Positions 27,530 to 36,153 of a DNA stretch of 64,000 nucleotides are shown piece after piece. The notes beneath the pieces were generated by a model, which saw only the letters and a list, made by a program, of their open reading frames with translations, was not told the DNA's origin and did no database searches. The stretch comes from Rossellomorea marisflavi. Its GTDB lineage: Bacteria > Bacillota > Bacilli > Bacillales > Bacillaceae_B. Every line of letters begins with the position of its first letter. Position 1 is the first letter of the stretch. A program made the position numbers and the translations under genes. The stretch covers positions 487,535-551,534 of the forward strand of contig NZ_LGUE01000008.1 of NCBI RefSeq assembly GCF_001274775.1, read 5' to 3'.

Positions 27530-27895
27530 CTAGACGATCAGTATTCCAACAGAGATCAAGATGGAGCAAGCCCCCATGATGAATGTACCCTGGGTGATCC
27601 GCGTGGAAAGATTGGATTTGAATGCCTGGAAATCATGATCTTTCTGGATCAGGTCATCAGCCCGCTCCATGGATCGCGACCGCCTGATCATCCGCTCGCC
27701 GATGATCTTAAATCCCTCCACGATAGGCGAGAGGAACCCTGTCTTCATGATCATCGCACTGACACCCAGGATCAAAAGGCAGAGACCGATCAGAAAGGCA
27801 GAGTCGGCTAAATCAGCCCTGGATCCCAGCTTTAATCCGATAGCAGCCACCCACCCTGAAACGGTCATCATCACGAGTCCCATCTTCCATTTCAT
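27530..27895 (-). CDS. DUF3899-like membrane protein
   Basis: A 121-residue membrane protein with helices near residues 6-23, 33-50 and 100-120 and a basic/acidic loop (RRSRSMERADDL) between. The pattern matches the small DUF3899 family, which has no known role. The ATG at 27895 has GGGGAG eight bases upstream; an upstream in-frame ATG lacks one. It follows oppA by 63 bp with no terminator between, so it is likely the last gene of the peptide transporter operon. Confidence 0.68.
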   Translation of the reverse strand: MKWKMGLVMMTVSGWVAAIGLKLGSRADLADSAFLIGLCLLILGVSAMIMKTGFLSPIVEGFKIIGERMIRRSRSMERADDLIQKDHDFQAFKSNLSTRITQGTFIMGACSILISVGILIV

Positions 27896-27958
27896 CAACA
27901 ATCTCCCCTTCTCATCCTTACGCTCTCCATCCACATCAGGATCAGAGAACAGGCGTTG

Positions 27959-29572
27959 TTATTCTGATACTTTCTCCGCCCACTTCAAGTACGGATAACG
28001 GTTGACCGGATACACGATGTCCTTGAAGTTCTGTGCGGTCATATAGTTATTCGTATAGTGATAGATCGGGTTGAACGGTAGGTCTTCCATGAGTACTTCT
28101 TCTGCCTGATGAAGGAGGTCGTAGCGCTTCGCTGTATCCTGCTCCACTTTGGCGTCGGCCATCAGCTTGTCGTACTTGTCGTTGACCCAGTTGGTACGGT
28201 TGTTCGGGCTGTCCCCGAGGTAGTAGTCAAGGATGACGACCGGATCCACCAGGACCCCGATCCACCCCATACGGGCCATCTGGAAGTTCTTCTGCTGGGT
28301 CGTATCTAGATAGGTCTTCCATTCCTGATTGGAAAGCTTGATATCGACGCCAAGATTCTTCTTGTACATGGACTGGACGGCTTCTGCGATCTTCTTGTGG
28401 TTCTCGGATGTGTTATACGTGAGGGTCACTGCCGGCAGCTCGCTCCAGCCTTCCTCTTTCATGCCTTCTTCCAAGAGCTTTTTCGCTTCTTCAACATTCG
28501 ATTCGAAATATGCTCCGCCCTGTTCACGGAAGTCGCCATCGCCTGTATCGACACCATTCGGTACAAAGGCATAAGCAGGTGTTTCACCGGCTTTCGTGAC
28601 GTTTTTCGTGAGGGACTCGCGGTCAACGGCTAAAGTGAAAGCACGACGGATCTTTTCATTGGTGAACGGTTCCTTGTCCACGTTGAACATGTACATATAC
28701 GTCCCGAAGTACGGTACTTCACTATATTCCTTGGAATCCTTCTCCTGGGCTACCACATCAGACGGAAGGGTCTGGATCAAATCTAATTCCTTTGTTTTGA
28801 ACATCTGATAATACGTTGTAGCGTCATTGACCATTTTGTAGGTGACTTTATCAAGATTAACGACTTTGTTATCCCAGTATTCCTTGTTCTTCTCGATGAC
28901 GACTTCACTGTCATGCTTCCAGTTCGTGAGCTTGAACGGTCCGTTGCTCACATACGTGTCTGCGCCTGCCGCCCAGTTTTTATTTTCTTCGACTGTATCC
29001 TTCTTCACAGGATAGAACGTCCACATGGTCAATAGTTCATCGAAGTAGCTGAGGGGAGCTTCAAGATCCACAACAAGCGTTTTTTCATCTTTGGCCGTTA
29101 CGCCCACATCTTCCACTTTCCCTTTACCCTTGTTATAATCCTCGGCACCTTTCAGGTAATAAAGATAGAAAGCGAACGAACTTCCCGTATCGGGGTTCAG
29201 CACGCGTTTCCATGCATATTCAAAATCTTCTGCCGTGACATTGCTGCCGTCGGACCATTTGGCATCGTCACGGATCGTGAAGGTATAGGTTTTCCCGTCT
29301 TCTGATACATCGGCTTTACTGGCCGTTCCTAGGACCGGTTTCCCTTCTTTGTCCTTCGTATACAGTCCTTCGAATACATGGTCCATCACCCATCCGGATG
29401 TAGTATCGGTTGCAAGGGCCGGGTCGAGATCAGGCGGCTCACTCATGGCATTGACCGTGATTTCCTGTGCGACTTTTCCATTGGATCCGCTTCCTGACTC
29501 CTTGCTGCTGCAACCCGCGGCCACTAGGGCGAGGGATGTGACCAAAAGCAAACTCTGTGTCCATTTTTTCAT
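27959..29572 (-). CDS. oppA: Oligopeptide/dipeptide-binding lipoprotein OppA/DppE family
   Basis: Extracellular solute-binding protein family 5, 537 residues, lipid-anchored at Cys21 of LAVAAGCSS-type signal (sequence ALVAAGC). Typical features are SEPPDLDPALATDTTSGWV near the mature N terminus and YAWKRVLNPDTGSSFAFYL. It captures peptides for the permease encoded just upstream. It follows oppF by about 20 bp. Whether it prefers dipeptides or longer peptides cannot be read from sequence. Confidence 0.92.
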   Translation of the reverse strand: MKKWTQSLLLVTSLALVAAGCSSKESGSGSNGKVAQEITVNAMSEPPDLDPALATDTTSGWVMDHVFEGLYTKDKEGKPVLGTASKADVSEDGKTYTFTIRDDAKWSDGSNVTAEDFEYAWKRVLNPDTGSSFAFYLYYLKGAEDYNKGKGKVEDVGVTAKDEKTLVVDLEAPLSYFDELLTMWTFYPVKKDTVEENKNWAAGADTYVSNGPFKLTNWKHDSEVVIEKNKEYWDNKVVNLDKVTYKMVNDATTYYQMFKTKELDLIQTLPSDVVAQEKDSKEYSEVPYFGTYMYMFNVDKEPFTNEKIRRAFTLAVDRESLTKNVTKAGETPAYAFVPNGVDTGDGDFREQGGAYFESNVEEAKKLLEEGMKEEGWSELPAVTLTYNTSENHKKIAEAVQSMYKKNLGVDIKLSNQEWKTYLDTTQQKNFQMARMGWIGVLVDPVVILDYYLGDSPNNRTNWVNDKYDKLMADAKVEQDTAKRYDLLHQAEEVLMEDLPFNPIYHYTNNYMTAQNFKDIVYPVNRYPYLKWAEKVSE

Positions 29573-29593
29573 CGGGGTTCCTCCTTCAACATT

Positions 29594-30541
29594 TTAATAT
29601 AGATGACACGCTGTCCAGTGATTCTCTTCAACTTCCTTCCACTCCGGTACCTGCTGCGCGCAAATCTCCGAAGCATGGGGGCAACGGGTCCTGAACCGGC
29701 AGCCGCTCGGCGGGTTCACCGGGCTCGGGGGATCCCCTTCAATGACGATCTTCTCTCTTTTGGCTGCAGTTGGATTCGCAACAGGGATGGCTGAAAGCAG
29801 AGCCTTCGTATAGGGGTGAAGAGGGTTGCGAAACAGTTCGTCACTGTCTGCAAGCTCCATCATCCGTCCGAGATACATGACTCCGATACGGTCGCTGATA
29901 TGCTTCACCATGCCGAGATCATGGGCGATGAAGAGATAGGTGAGCTCCTCTTCCTGCTTCAGATCCTCCAAGAGATTGATCACCTGGGCCTGGATGGAGA
30001 CATCAAGTGCGGAAATCGGTTCATCGGCGACGATGAATTTCGGTTCCACCGCCAGGGCGCGGGCAATGCCAATCCGCTGACGCTGTCCACCGCTGAATTC
30101 ATGAGGGTATCTCTTGGCATGCTCCGGCTTCAAGCCAACTTTTTCAAGCAGCTCATATACCCTTTCCTGACGGGCTTTTCCCCTTGCCAATCGATGAGCA
30201 TCAATCCCTTCGGCAATGATATCCCCTACCCTCATGCGGGGGTTCAGGGAGGCGTGGGGATCCTGAAAGATCACCTGGATCTCCCGGTTGACCCGCTTCT
30301 TCTCCCTCTTATCGAGCTTGGTCATATCACGACCGTTATAATGAATCGTTCCTGACGTCGGCCCCTCAAGACCGACGATCGTCTTCCCGAGGGTGGACTT
30401 GCCGCTTCCACTTTCCCCGACGAGTCCGAACGTTTCACCTTTCTTGATCTGGATGGAGATATCATCGACCGATTTGACGATGGCTCCCTTTCCGATCGGA
30501 TAATGCTTCTTCAGCTTGTCTACTTCTATGATGTGGGTCAT
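29594..30541 (-). CDS. oppF: Peptide ABC transporter ATPase OppF/DppF
   Basis: ATP-binding subunit of 315 residues. Walker A is GESGSGKST, the signature FSGGQRQRIGIARAL, and Walker B FIVADEPISALD. The C-terminal oligopeptide-transporter extension holds the cysteines CRFRTRCPHASEIC that bind an iron-sulfur cluster in some relatives. The ATG at 30541 shares one base with the oppD stop codon and follows GGGAGGG, giving translational coupling. OppD and OppF form the ATPase heterodimer. Confidence 0.93.
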   Translation of the reverse strand: MTHIIEVDKLKKHYPIGKGAIVKSVDDISIQIKKGETFGLVGESGSGKSTLGKTIVGLEGPTSGTIHYNGRDMTKLDKREKKRVNREIQVIFQDPHASLNPRMRVGDIIAEGIDAHRLARGKARQERVYELLEKVGLKPEHAKRYPHEFSGGQRQRIGIARALAVEPKFIVADEPISALDVSIQAQVINLLEDLKQEEELTYLFIAHDLGMVKHISDRIGVMYLGRMMELADSDELFRNPLHPYTKALLSAIPVANPTAAKREKIVIEGDPPSPVNPPSGCRFRTRCPHASEICAQQVPEWKEVEENHWTACHLY

Positions 30542-31557
30542 CACTCTTCCCTCCCTGCGCTGACAAGTTCCGTAAGTGCCGGGGTCCTTGGGTCGTTCAG
30601 CCAGCACTTTGCTTCATGCCCTTCCCCGATGGCAAAGGCAGGGGGCATCTCCTCGACACATACCTCCATGGCATATTTGCAACGGGGGGCGAATGGGCAT
30701 CCCTTCGGTGGGGAGAAAAGGTCCGGCGGCGTTCCTTCGATGGGAACGAGCCGTTCTTTTTCAGCTGCTTCAATATCGGGGATCGATTCCAGCAGCCCCC
30801 AGGTGTAGGGATGCTTCGGACGATGGAACAGCTCTTCGACGGTGGCCGTCTCCACGATCAGACCGCCATACATGACGGCTACCCGCTCTGCCGTTTCGGC
30901 CACGACGCCAAGGTCATGTGTAATGAGGATGATCGATGTACCCATGTCTTCCTTCAATCCTTTCATAAGATCAAGGACCTGGGCCTGGATGGTCACATCA
31001 AGGGCCGTGGTCGGTTCATCGGCAATCAGGATTTCAGGATGACAGGCAAGGGCGATGGCAATCATGATCCGCTGCCTCATCCCGCCGCTGAATTCGTGGG
31101 GATACTGTTCATAGCGTTCTGCAGGATTCGGGATTCCGACCTTCTTGATCATCTCGACAGCCCGCTTCCTCGCTTCATCACGTTTGACGCTCTGATGGGT
31201 GATGATGCTTTCCTCGATCTGCTTGCCGACCTTCATCGTCGGATTCAGGGACGTCATGGGATCCTGGAAGACCATGCTGATCCTGGATCCTTTGACCTTC
31301 TGCATCTCCCGTTTGGAAAGCTTCAGGAGGTCCCTCCCGTCAAACAACACTTCCCCTTGCTTGATCCGTCCCGGGGGAGTGGGGATGAGCCTCATGACGG
31401 CCTGCACCGTCACACTCTTCCCGCTTCCACTCTCCCCGACGATGGCGAGGATCTCTCCTTTATTCACGTGGAAGGATACGTCCCGCACGGCCTGGACCTC
31501 TCCTCCGTATGTTTTAAAACCGACTTCCAGATGGTTGACTTCAAGTAGACGTTCCAT
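30541..31557 (-). CDS. oppD: Peptide ABC transporter ATPase OppD/DppD
   Basis: ATP-binding subunit of 338 residues. Walker A is GESGSGKSVTV, the signature FSGGMRQRIMIAIAL, and Walker B ILIADEPTTALD; the C-terminal cysteine cluster reads CPFAPRCKYAMEVC. The start at 31557 follows AAGGAGGTGAACAGG. It lies 13 bp after oppC and overlaps oppF by one base, typical of a tightly coupled transporter operon. Confidence 0.93.
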   Translation of the reverse strand: MERLLEVNHLEVGFKTYGGEVQAVRDVSFHVNKGEILAIVGESGSGKSVTVQAVMRLIPTPPGRIKQGEVLFDGRDLLKLSKREMQKVKGSRISMVFQDPMTSLNPTMKVGKQIEESIITHQSVKRDEARKRAVEMIKKVGIPNPAERYEQYPHEFSGGMRQRIMIAIALACHPEILIADEPTTALDVTIQAQVLDLMKGLKEDMGTSIILITHDLGVVAETAERVAVMYGGLIVETATVEELFHRPKHPYTWGLLESIPDIEAAEKERLVPIEGTPPDLFSPPKGCPFAPRCKYAMEVCVEEMPPAFAIGEGHEAKCWLNDPRTPALTELVSAGREE

Positions 31558-31570
31558 CCTGTTCACCTCC

Positions 31571-32512
31571 TTATTTATTCGATTTAGGGTCAAGTGCGTC
31601 CTGAAGACCGTCGCCAAATGCATTGAATGCGAACATGGTGAGGGAAATCATCAAGCCAGGGAAGAATAGGCGCCACCACTGACCGCTGAGGATGACACCA
31701 AGTGAATCGTTTGCCATTGTCCCCCAGCTTGCGAAAGGAGCCTGGACACCGAGCCCGAGGAAGCTAAGGAACGATTCGGCAAAGATGGCCTGTGGAATCG
31801 TGAACGTCAAGTTCACGATGATGATCCCGGCTGTGTTCGGGATCAGATGCCGCCAGATGATCTTTGAATGGGAGGTCCCGAGCTTTTCTGCCGCTAGCAC
31901 ATATTCCTGTGACTTCAGCTGGAGGATCTGTCCTCGGATGATCCTCGCCATCCCCACCCAGCCCGTGACGGAAAGGGCGATGATGATGGACGTGATGCCC
32001 GGTTCCATGATGACCATGAGGAGAATGACGATGAGCAGATAAGGGATTCCGTATAAGATCTCCACGATCCGCATCAGGATGCTGTCGATGCGGTCACCAA
32101 CCTTACCGCGGCCTGCCATGTAGCCGGAAATCCCGCCTATGGTCACCCCGAGGATGATATCGATCGCAGCGGCAATCAGCCCGATCGTAAGGGAGACACG
32201 TGCCCCGTACCAGGTTCGAGACCACACATCCCGTCCAAGGTCGTCCGTACCGAACCAGTGATCACCGTTCGGCGCGATATTCGTTTTCTCAAGATCCTGC
32301 CCTGCTGGGTCATACGGTACAAGATGGGGCCCGAAGATACCTAATAGAATGATGACGAATAGAAGCGATAGCCCCAATATGGACATCTTGTTCTTGATCA
32401 CATTCAGGAGCATTTCCTTCCATACGCTCATGCTCGGGCGTTCGGCTGCTTCCTGTTCTGTTTTGTTGGATAATGGACGGAATAGGGAGTCGTCGACTCG
32501 TTTGGCTTCCAT
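31571..32512 (-). CDS. oppC: Peptide ABC transporter permease OppC/DppC
   Basis: Inner-membrane permease of 313 residues with six helices. It has the N-terminal cytoplasmic OppC_N segment (about 30-80, WKEMLLNVIKNKMSILGL) and the motif HWFGTDDLGRDVWSR common to DppC/OppC. The EAA loop reads EYVLAAEKLGTSHSKIIWRHLIPN. The ATG at 32512 follows GGAGGGGAG, whose bases are part of the oppB 3' end; the stop codon of oppB lies one base before. Confidence 0.92.
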   Translation of the reverse strand: MEAKRVDDSLFRPLSNKTEQEAAERPSMSVWKEMLLNVIKNKMSILGLSLLFVIILLGIFGPHLVPYDPAGQDLEKTNIAPNGDHWFGTDDLGRDVWSRTWYGARVSLTIGLIAAAIDIILGVTIGGISGYMAGRGKVGDRIDSILMRIVEILYGIPYLLIVILLMVIMEPGITSIIIALSVTGWVGMARIIRGQILQLKSQEYVLAAEKLGTSHSKIIWRHLIPNTAGIIIVNLTFTIPQAIFAESFLSFLGLGVQAPFASWGTMANDSLGVILSGQWWRLFFPGLMISLTMFAFNAFGDGLQDALDPKSNK

Positions 32513-32513
32513 G

Positions 32514-33440
32514 TTACTCCCCTCCACTCGTAAGTTTTATTCTCGGATCAATGAAACGGTAAGAAATGTCGATCAAGAACAGGGTGACCACCAAAAGGGT
32601 GCTGAAGAAGATCGTCGTCCCCATGATGACGGGATAATCCCTGTTAAAGATGCTGTCAACGAAGTAGCGACCGATCCCCGGTATGGCAAAGATCTTCTCG
32701 ATGACGAAGGTACCGGTGATCAAGGCGACAAACAGTGGTCCAATGAAGGAAATCACGGGAAGGATGGCATTCCGGATCCCGTGCCGGACGACAAGCTTGG
32801 TCGTCGATAACCCTTTGGCATCGGCGGTCCGGATGTAGTTCTGGTTCAGGACCTCGAGCATGCTCGATCTCATGAACCGTGCGATGACGGCGAGTGGCGT
32901 CGCAGCCAGTGCCAGTGACGGAAGGATGGAGTGCTGCCAGGTCCCCCAGGAAGCGACGGGAAGAATGCCCCACTCTACTGCGAAGTATTTGATCAGCAGA
33001 GGGGCGAGAATGAAGCTCGGAACCGAGATCCCGATGATGGCGATGAACATGGACAGATAATCCAGGGCCCGGTTATGATGAAGCGCCGCCACAATCCCGA
33101 GCAGCAGACCGAATGCCAAGGCGATGACAAGCGCCTGCAGTCCGAGGAGTGCCGATGCCGGTGCTCCTTCAGCAATGATCGTATTGACTGAACGCGTCTC
33201 CGACTGGATGGAGATGCCGAGGTCAAAGGTGGCCAAGTCCTTCATATATAGAAGATACTGGACGGCAATCGGTTCATCGAGATTGTATTTTGCCCGCATA
33301 TTCTGCAGCACTTCAGGGGGCAGGACATCGGCATCCGAAGCAAATGGATCCCCCGGGATCATCTTCATGATCAGGAACGTCAGGCTGGCAATGACCCAGA
33401 TGGTCATCAGCATGGTGAACAATCGTTTAACTATGTACAT
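32514..33440 (-). CDS. oppB: Peptide ABC transporter permease OppB/DppB
   Basis: Membrane permease of 308 residues with six helices, starting MYIVKRLFTMLMTIWVIASL. PGDPF near residue 30 and the EAA loop NYIRTADAKGLSTTKLVVRH are family marks; GTFVIEKIFAIPGIGRYFVD follows as usual. It pairs with OppC in the channel. First permease gene after dppA, with 31 bp between. Confidence 0.92.
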   Translation of the reverse strand: MYIVKRLFTMLMTIWVIASLTFLIMKMIPGDPFASDADVLPPEVLQNMRAKYNLDEPIAVQYLLYMKDLATFDLGISIQSETRSVNTIIAEGAPASALLGLQALVIALAFGLLLGIVAALHHNRALDYLSMFIAIIGISVPSFILAPLLIKYFAVEWGILPVASWGTWQHSILPSLALAATPLAVIARFMRSSMLEVLNQNYIRTADAKGLSTTKLVVRHGIRNAILPVISFIGPLFVALITGTFVIEKIFAIPGIGRYFVDSIFNRDYPVIMGTTIFFSTLLVVTLFLIDISYRFIDPRIKLTSGGE

Positions 33441-33471
33441 CCACTCACCTCCAAGGTTTTTTTGTTCTGTG

Positions 33472-34320
33472 TCAGGCGTTCACACTGCCGAGTACACCAT
33501 TGGTCGCCGACATGGCGATGATCACGCAGCCCCACATATGCTTGTAGGCCGTGACCATGTCATCACAGGTGAAGCGGATGCCCCTCGGCCCGGTCAGTTC
33601 CACTGTCGGAAGCGTCGTGGTCATCATCGCCTGCTGTGATCCCTTCAGCTCAAGCTCAAAGGTGACGGGACCTTCCACTTGCAGTGGTACGGCCTGTTTA
33701 GCTGCTTTCACGGCTTCTTCCGCTTTTTCCCGGATTTCCTTCCGTGCCACTTCAGGATGGAGAAGCTCGGCTGCGAAACGGTCAACCGCTCGCTTCGTGA
33801 CGGCTGCTTTCACCGAAGGCAATGTCTCCTGCACTTCTGCGACGTATGCATCGTCACCCGAGATGAAGATGGCCGGTACGCCAAAGCTTCCTGCCACGAG
33901 AGAATTCATCTCTGTTTCCCCCACAACCTGTCCATTGATCTTCATTTCGTTTACACAAATGCCGGCAAGTGTATGGCTGATCACCGCTCGTTCCGATCCC
34001 GCTTCACGACCGTGATGGCCGACGAACATGATCCCGTCGAAGCTTTCATCCAGTCCCTCGAGCTGACACATGACCCGGTTGTTGCCGGATACGAGGGTGG
34101 CCCGGGGATCCAGTTCTTCAATCAATAGATTCGACATATTCCCGTGCCCATCGGCTACGACAACGGCCGTTGCCCCGCCGTTATATGCTCCTTCAATGGC
34201 CGCGTTCACATCGGCGGTCATCAAGTGCCGGAAGCGCTGATATTCGGAAGGTGTTTTCAGCTGTTGATTGGTTGCAACCCCTGATATGCCTTCCATGTCT
34301 GCAGAGATAAAGATTTTCAT
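33472..34320 (-). CDS. dppA: D-aminopeptidase DppA, M55 family
   Basis: Zinc-dependent M55 D-aminopeptidase of 282 residues, cytoplasmic, forming a decamer in Bacillus subtilis. It releases N-terminal D-amino acids from short peptides such as D-Ala-D-Ala. The metal-binding start is ISADMEGISGV, with further ligands in VVADGHGNMSN and MFVGHHGREAG. It sits at the head of the transporter genes, matching the Bacillus dpp operon, and suggests that cell-wall-derived peptides are imported and cleaved. The ATG follows AGGAGACC-like sequence in the dppA-lrp gap. Confidence 0.93.
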   Translation of the reverse strand: MKIFISADMEGISGVATNQQLKTPSEYQRFRHLMTADVNAAIEGAYNGGATAVVVADGHGNMSNLLIEELDPRATLVSGNNRVMCQLEGLDESFDGIMFVGHHGREAGSERAVISHTLAGICVNEMKINGQVVGETEMNSLVAGSFGVPAIFISGDDAYVAEVQETLPSVKAAVTKRAVDRFAAELLHPEVARKEIREKAEEAVKAAKQAVPLQVEGPVTFELELKGSQQAMMTTTLPTVELTGPRGIRFTCDDMVTAYKHMWGCVIIAMSATNGVLGSVNA

Positions 34321-34341
34321 AGGAGACCCTCATTTCGTTTT

Positions 34342-34788
34342 TTATAAGTATTCAAACGTATTCTTGTAGTTTTCGAGCTGGATGATGGTGTTATAGGAAA
34401 TCACCCCTTCGATCTTATCCATCTTGAAGATGAAGTCCCTGATGTCTTCCTGATTCTGGACGTTGATCTGGATCAGGAGGGGATACTCCCCGGAAGTGAT
34501 CGTGATATAGCGTACCTCCCTGATCTGGCTGAGGGAGGTTTTCACCTTCTCGATCATCCCTTGTCCCACCTTCAGCTGTATGATCGCGCCTGCCTTTAAC
34601 CCCAAGGCAATCGGATTGACGACTCCAACGACTTCAATGATTTCGTTTTGCACAAGATTTTTATACCTGAGCCGGATGGTTTTTTCTGTTACTTCCAGTT
34701 CATTTGCTATTTCAGAAAAGGGAATTCTCCCATCCCTTGATAGCATTTTGATAATCCCACGGTCTAATTCATCGATCTGATAGTCCAC
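34342..34788 (-). CDS. Lrp/AsnC-family transcriptional regulator
   Basis: Feast/famine regulator of 148 residues. The N-terminal HTH (LDRGIIKMLSRDGRIPFSEIA, then EVTEKTIRLRYKNL) is followed by the RAM/AsnC ligand-binding domain. The GTG at 34788 is chosen since it follows GGGAGTAGGGAAG and gives the normal Lrp length; the frame also holds ATGs at 34833 and 34863 without ribosome sites. It precedes dppA by 21 bp on the same strand and diverges from the amidohydrolase gene, so it likely senses an amino acid and controls both directions. Confidence 0.85.
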   Translation of the reverse strand: MDYQIDELDRGIIKMLSRDGRIPFSEIANELEVTEKTIRLRYKNLVQNEIIEVVGVVNPIALGLKAGAIIQLKVGQGMIEKVKTSLSQIREVRYITITSGEYPLLIQINVQNQEDIRDFIFKMDKIEGVISYNTIIQLENYKNTFEYL

Positions 34789-34985
34789 TTGCTTCCCTAC
34801 TCCCCGAACGTATTTCTCTAACTTTTTACCCATATCAGTACAGAATGTGTAGTTGACGAACATTTACAATACTAATTTTTTGAATTAATATCGTTATAAG
34901 GAAAATTTGAGTATAGAGGGTATTATATAAAATAAATTTTCAGAAAGCAATGATAATTCTGGATAATCGGAGGGGGATTTATTTC
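34789..34985. promoter_or_regulatory. Divergent control region, Lrp and amidohydrolase
   Basis: About 120 bp of very AT-rich sequence (34864-34985) lies between the divergent units, with runs such as TATTATATAAAATAAATTTT. Such curved AT tracts suit Lrp binding. No single promoter could be assigned with confidence. CGGAGGGGG at the right end is the amidohydrolase ribosome site. Confidence 0.4.
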
Positions 34986-36122
34986 ATGATAGCTTTAACG
35001 AATGTAACAGGGGTAGACGGGACAGGAAGGGAACTGAAGGATTCCATCATTCTCATTAAAGAGGGGAAGTTCGTATCGGTGGATGCGGATTCCGTACCGG
35101 AAGGATATGAAGTGATCGATGCCGCGGACAAGTATTTCACACCGGGGCTGATCGACGTGCACACCCACCTTGGGGTCCATGAAGAGGGCCTTGGGAAAGA
35201 AGGACAGGATTTCAACGAAACAAGCTCCGCCACCACTCCGGGCGTCAGGGCGATCGACGGGATCAATCCTAAGGACCGCGGATTTGAAGATGCAAGACGG
35301 GCAGGCGTCACGACGGTTCAGGTCATGCCGGGAAGCGCCAATGTGATCGGCGGGGAAATGTGCGTACTGAAGACCGTGGGAGACATCGTCGATGAGATGG
35401 TGATCCGGAATCCATCCGGTCTGAAAGCAGCCACCGGCGAAAACCCGAAGCGATTCCACGGGGAAAAGGGGCGGATGCCCACGACGAGAATGGGCGTAGC
35501 AGGCCTCCTGCGGAAGAAATTCATCGAGGCAGAAAACTATAAAAAGAAATTATCATCAGGTGAAACCGGCCGCGATGCCGAGCTCGAACCCATCGTCAAA
35601 GTGCTGGATAAAGAGATCCCACTGCGCGTCCACGCACATCGCGCCGATGATATCGTGACGGTGCTGCGCCTGAAAAGGGAGTTCGGCTTCGATGTGACAA
35701 TCGAGCACTGTACGGAAGGTCACCAGATCGCTCCGTTCATCGCGAAGCACGATGTTCGCGTGTCCGTCGGACCAACCATGACGCCGCGTTCAAAAGTAGA
35801 GCTCTCCGATAAGGGATGGAACACCCTCCTTGCCCTTGCCGAAGCGGATGTACCGTTCTCGATTACGACCGATCACCCTGTGATTGCCATCGAGCACCTC
35901 ATGACGAGCGTGATCCTGGCGGTGAAATACGGACTGACAGAAGCACAGGCCATGAAGGCCATCACATCCGATGCCGCCAAGCATCTCGGCGTAGATGACC
36001 GGGTAGGGACCGTGGAAGCCGGCAAGGATGCGGATTTTGTCCTCTGGAACGGGACGCCTTTCGACCTCAGGAACCAAGTGGAATACACCTATATCAACGG
36101 AGTACGGGTTTTCGGTGAGTGA
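34986..36122 (+). CDS. Amidohydrolase-superfamily enzyme
   Basis: Metal-dependent amidohydrolase of 378 residues. The beta-barrel metal ligands are visible: DVHTHLGVHE (HxH), VHAHRADD, IEHCTEGHQ and the catalytic Asp in TTDHPVI. The N- and C-terminal small beta domain has FTPGLIDVHTH and GTVEAGKDADFVLW. This architecture is shared by imidazolonepropionase-like and Xaa-Pro/N-acyl amino acid hydrolases. In this peptide-utilisation cluster a dipeptidase or N-acyl amino acid amidohydrolase is plausible, but the substrate is not determined. The ATG at 34986 follows GGAGGGGG; the frame is open 12 codons further upstream. Confidence 0.85.
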   Translation: MIALTNVTGVDGTGRELKDSIILIKEGKFVSVDADSVPEGYEVIDAADKYFTPGLIDVHTHLGVHEEGLGKEGQDFNETSSATTPGVRAIDGINPKDRGFEDARRAGVTTVQVMPGSANVIGGEMCVLKTVGDIVDEMVIRNPSGLKAATGENPKRFHGEKGRMPTTRMGVAGLLRKKFIEAENYKKKLSSGETGRDAELEPIVKVLDKEIPLRVHAHRADDIVTVLRLKREFGFDVTIEHCTEGHQIAPFIAKHDVRVSVGPTMTPRSKVELSDKGWNTLLALAEADVPFSITTDHPVIAIEHLMTSVILAVKYGLTEAQAMKAITSDAAKHLGVDDRVGTVEAGKDADFVLWNGTPFDLRNQVEYTYINGVRVFGE

Positions 36123-36153
36123 CCGTACCCATCATTAAAAGGAGGACACCAAG

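Noticed and set aside
31460..31475. Possible second parS at a CACGTG core
   Set aside because: Only about 12 of 16 positions match and it lies within oppD coding sequence; similar weak cores at 22.83 and 61.90 kb were also set aside.
30616..31548. Long open frame of about 310 codons on the plus strand
   Set aside because: It lies opposite oppD, whose protein is unmistakable. No ribosome site or domain supports it; GC-rich codon bias of the true gene keeps the antisense frame open.
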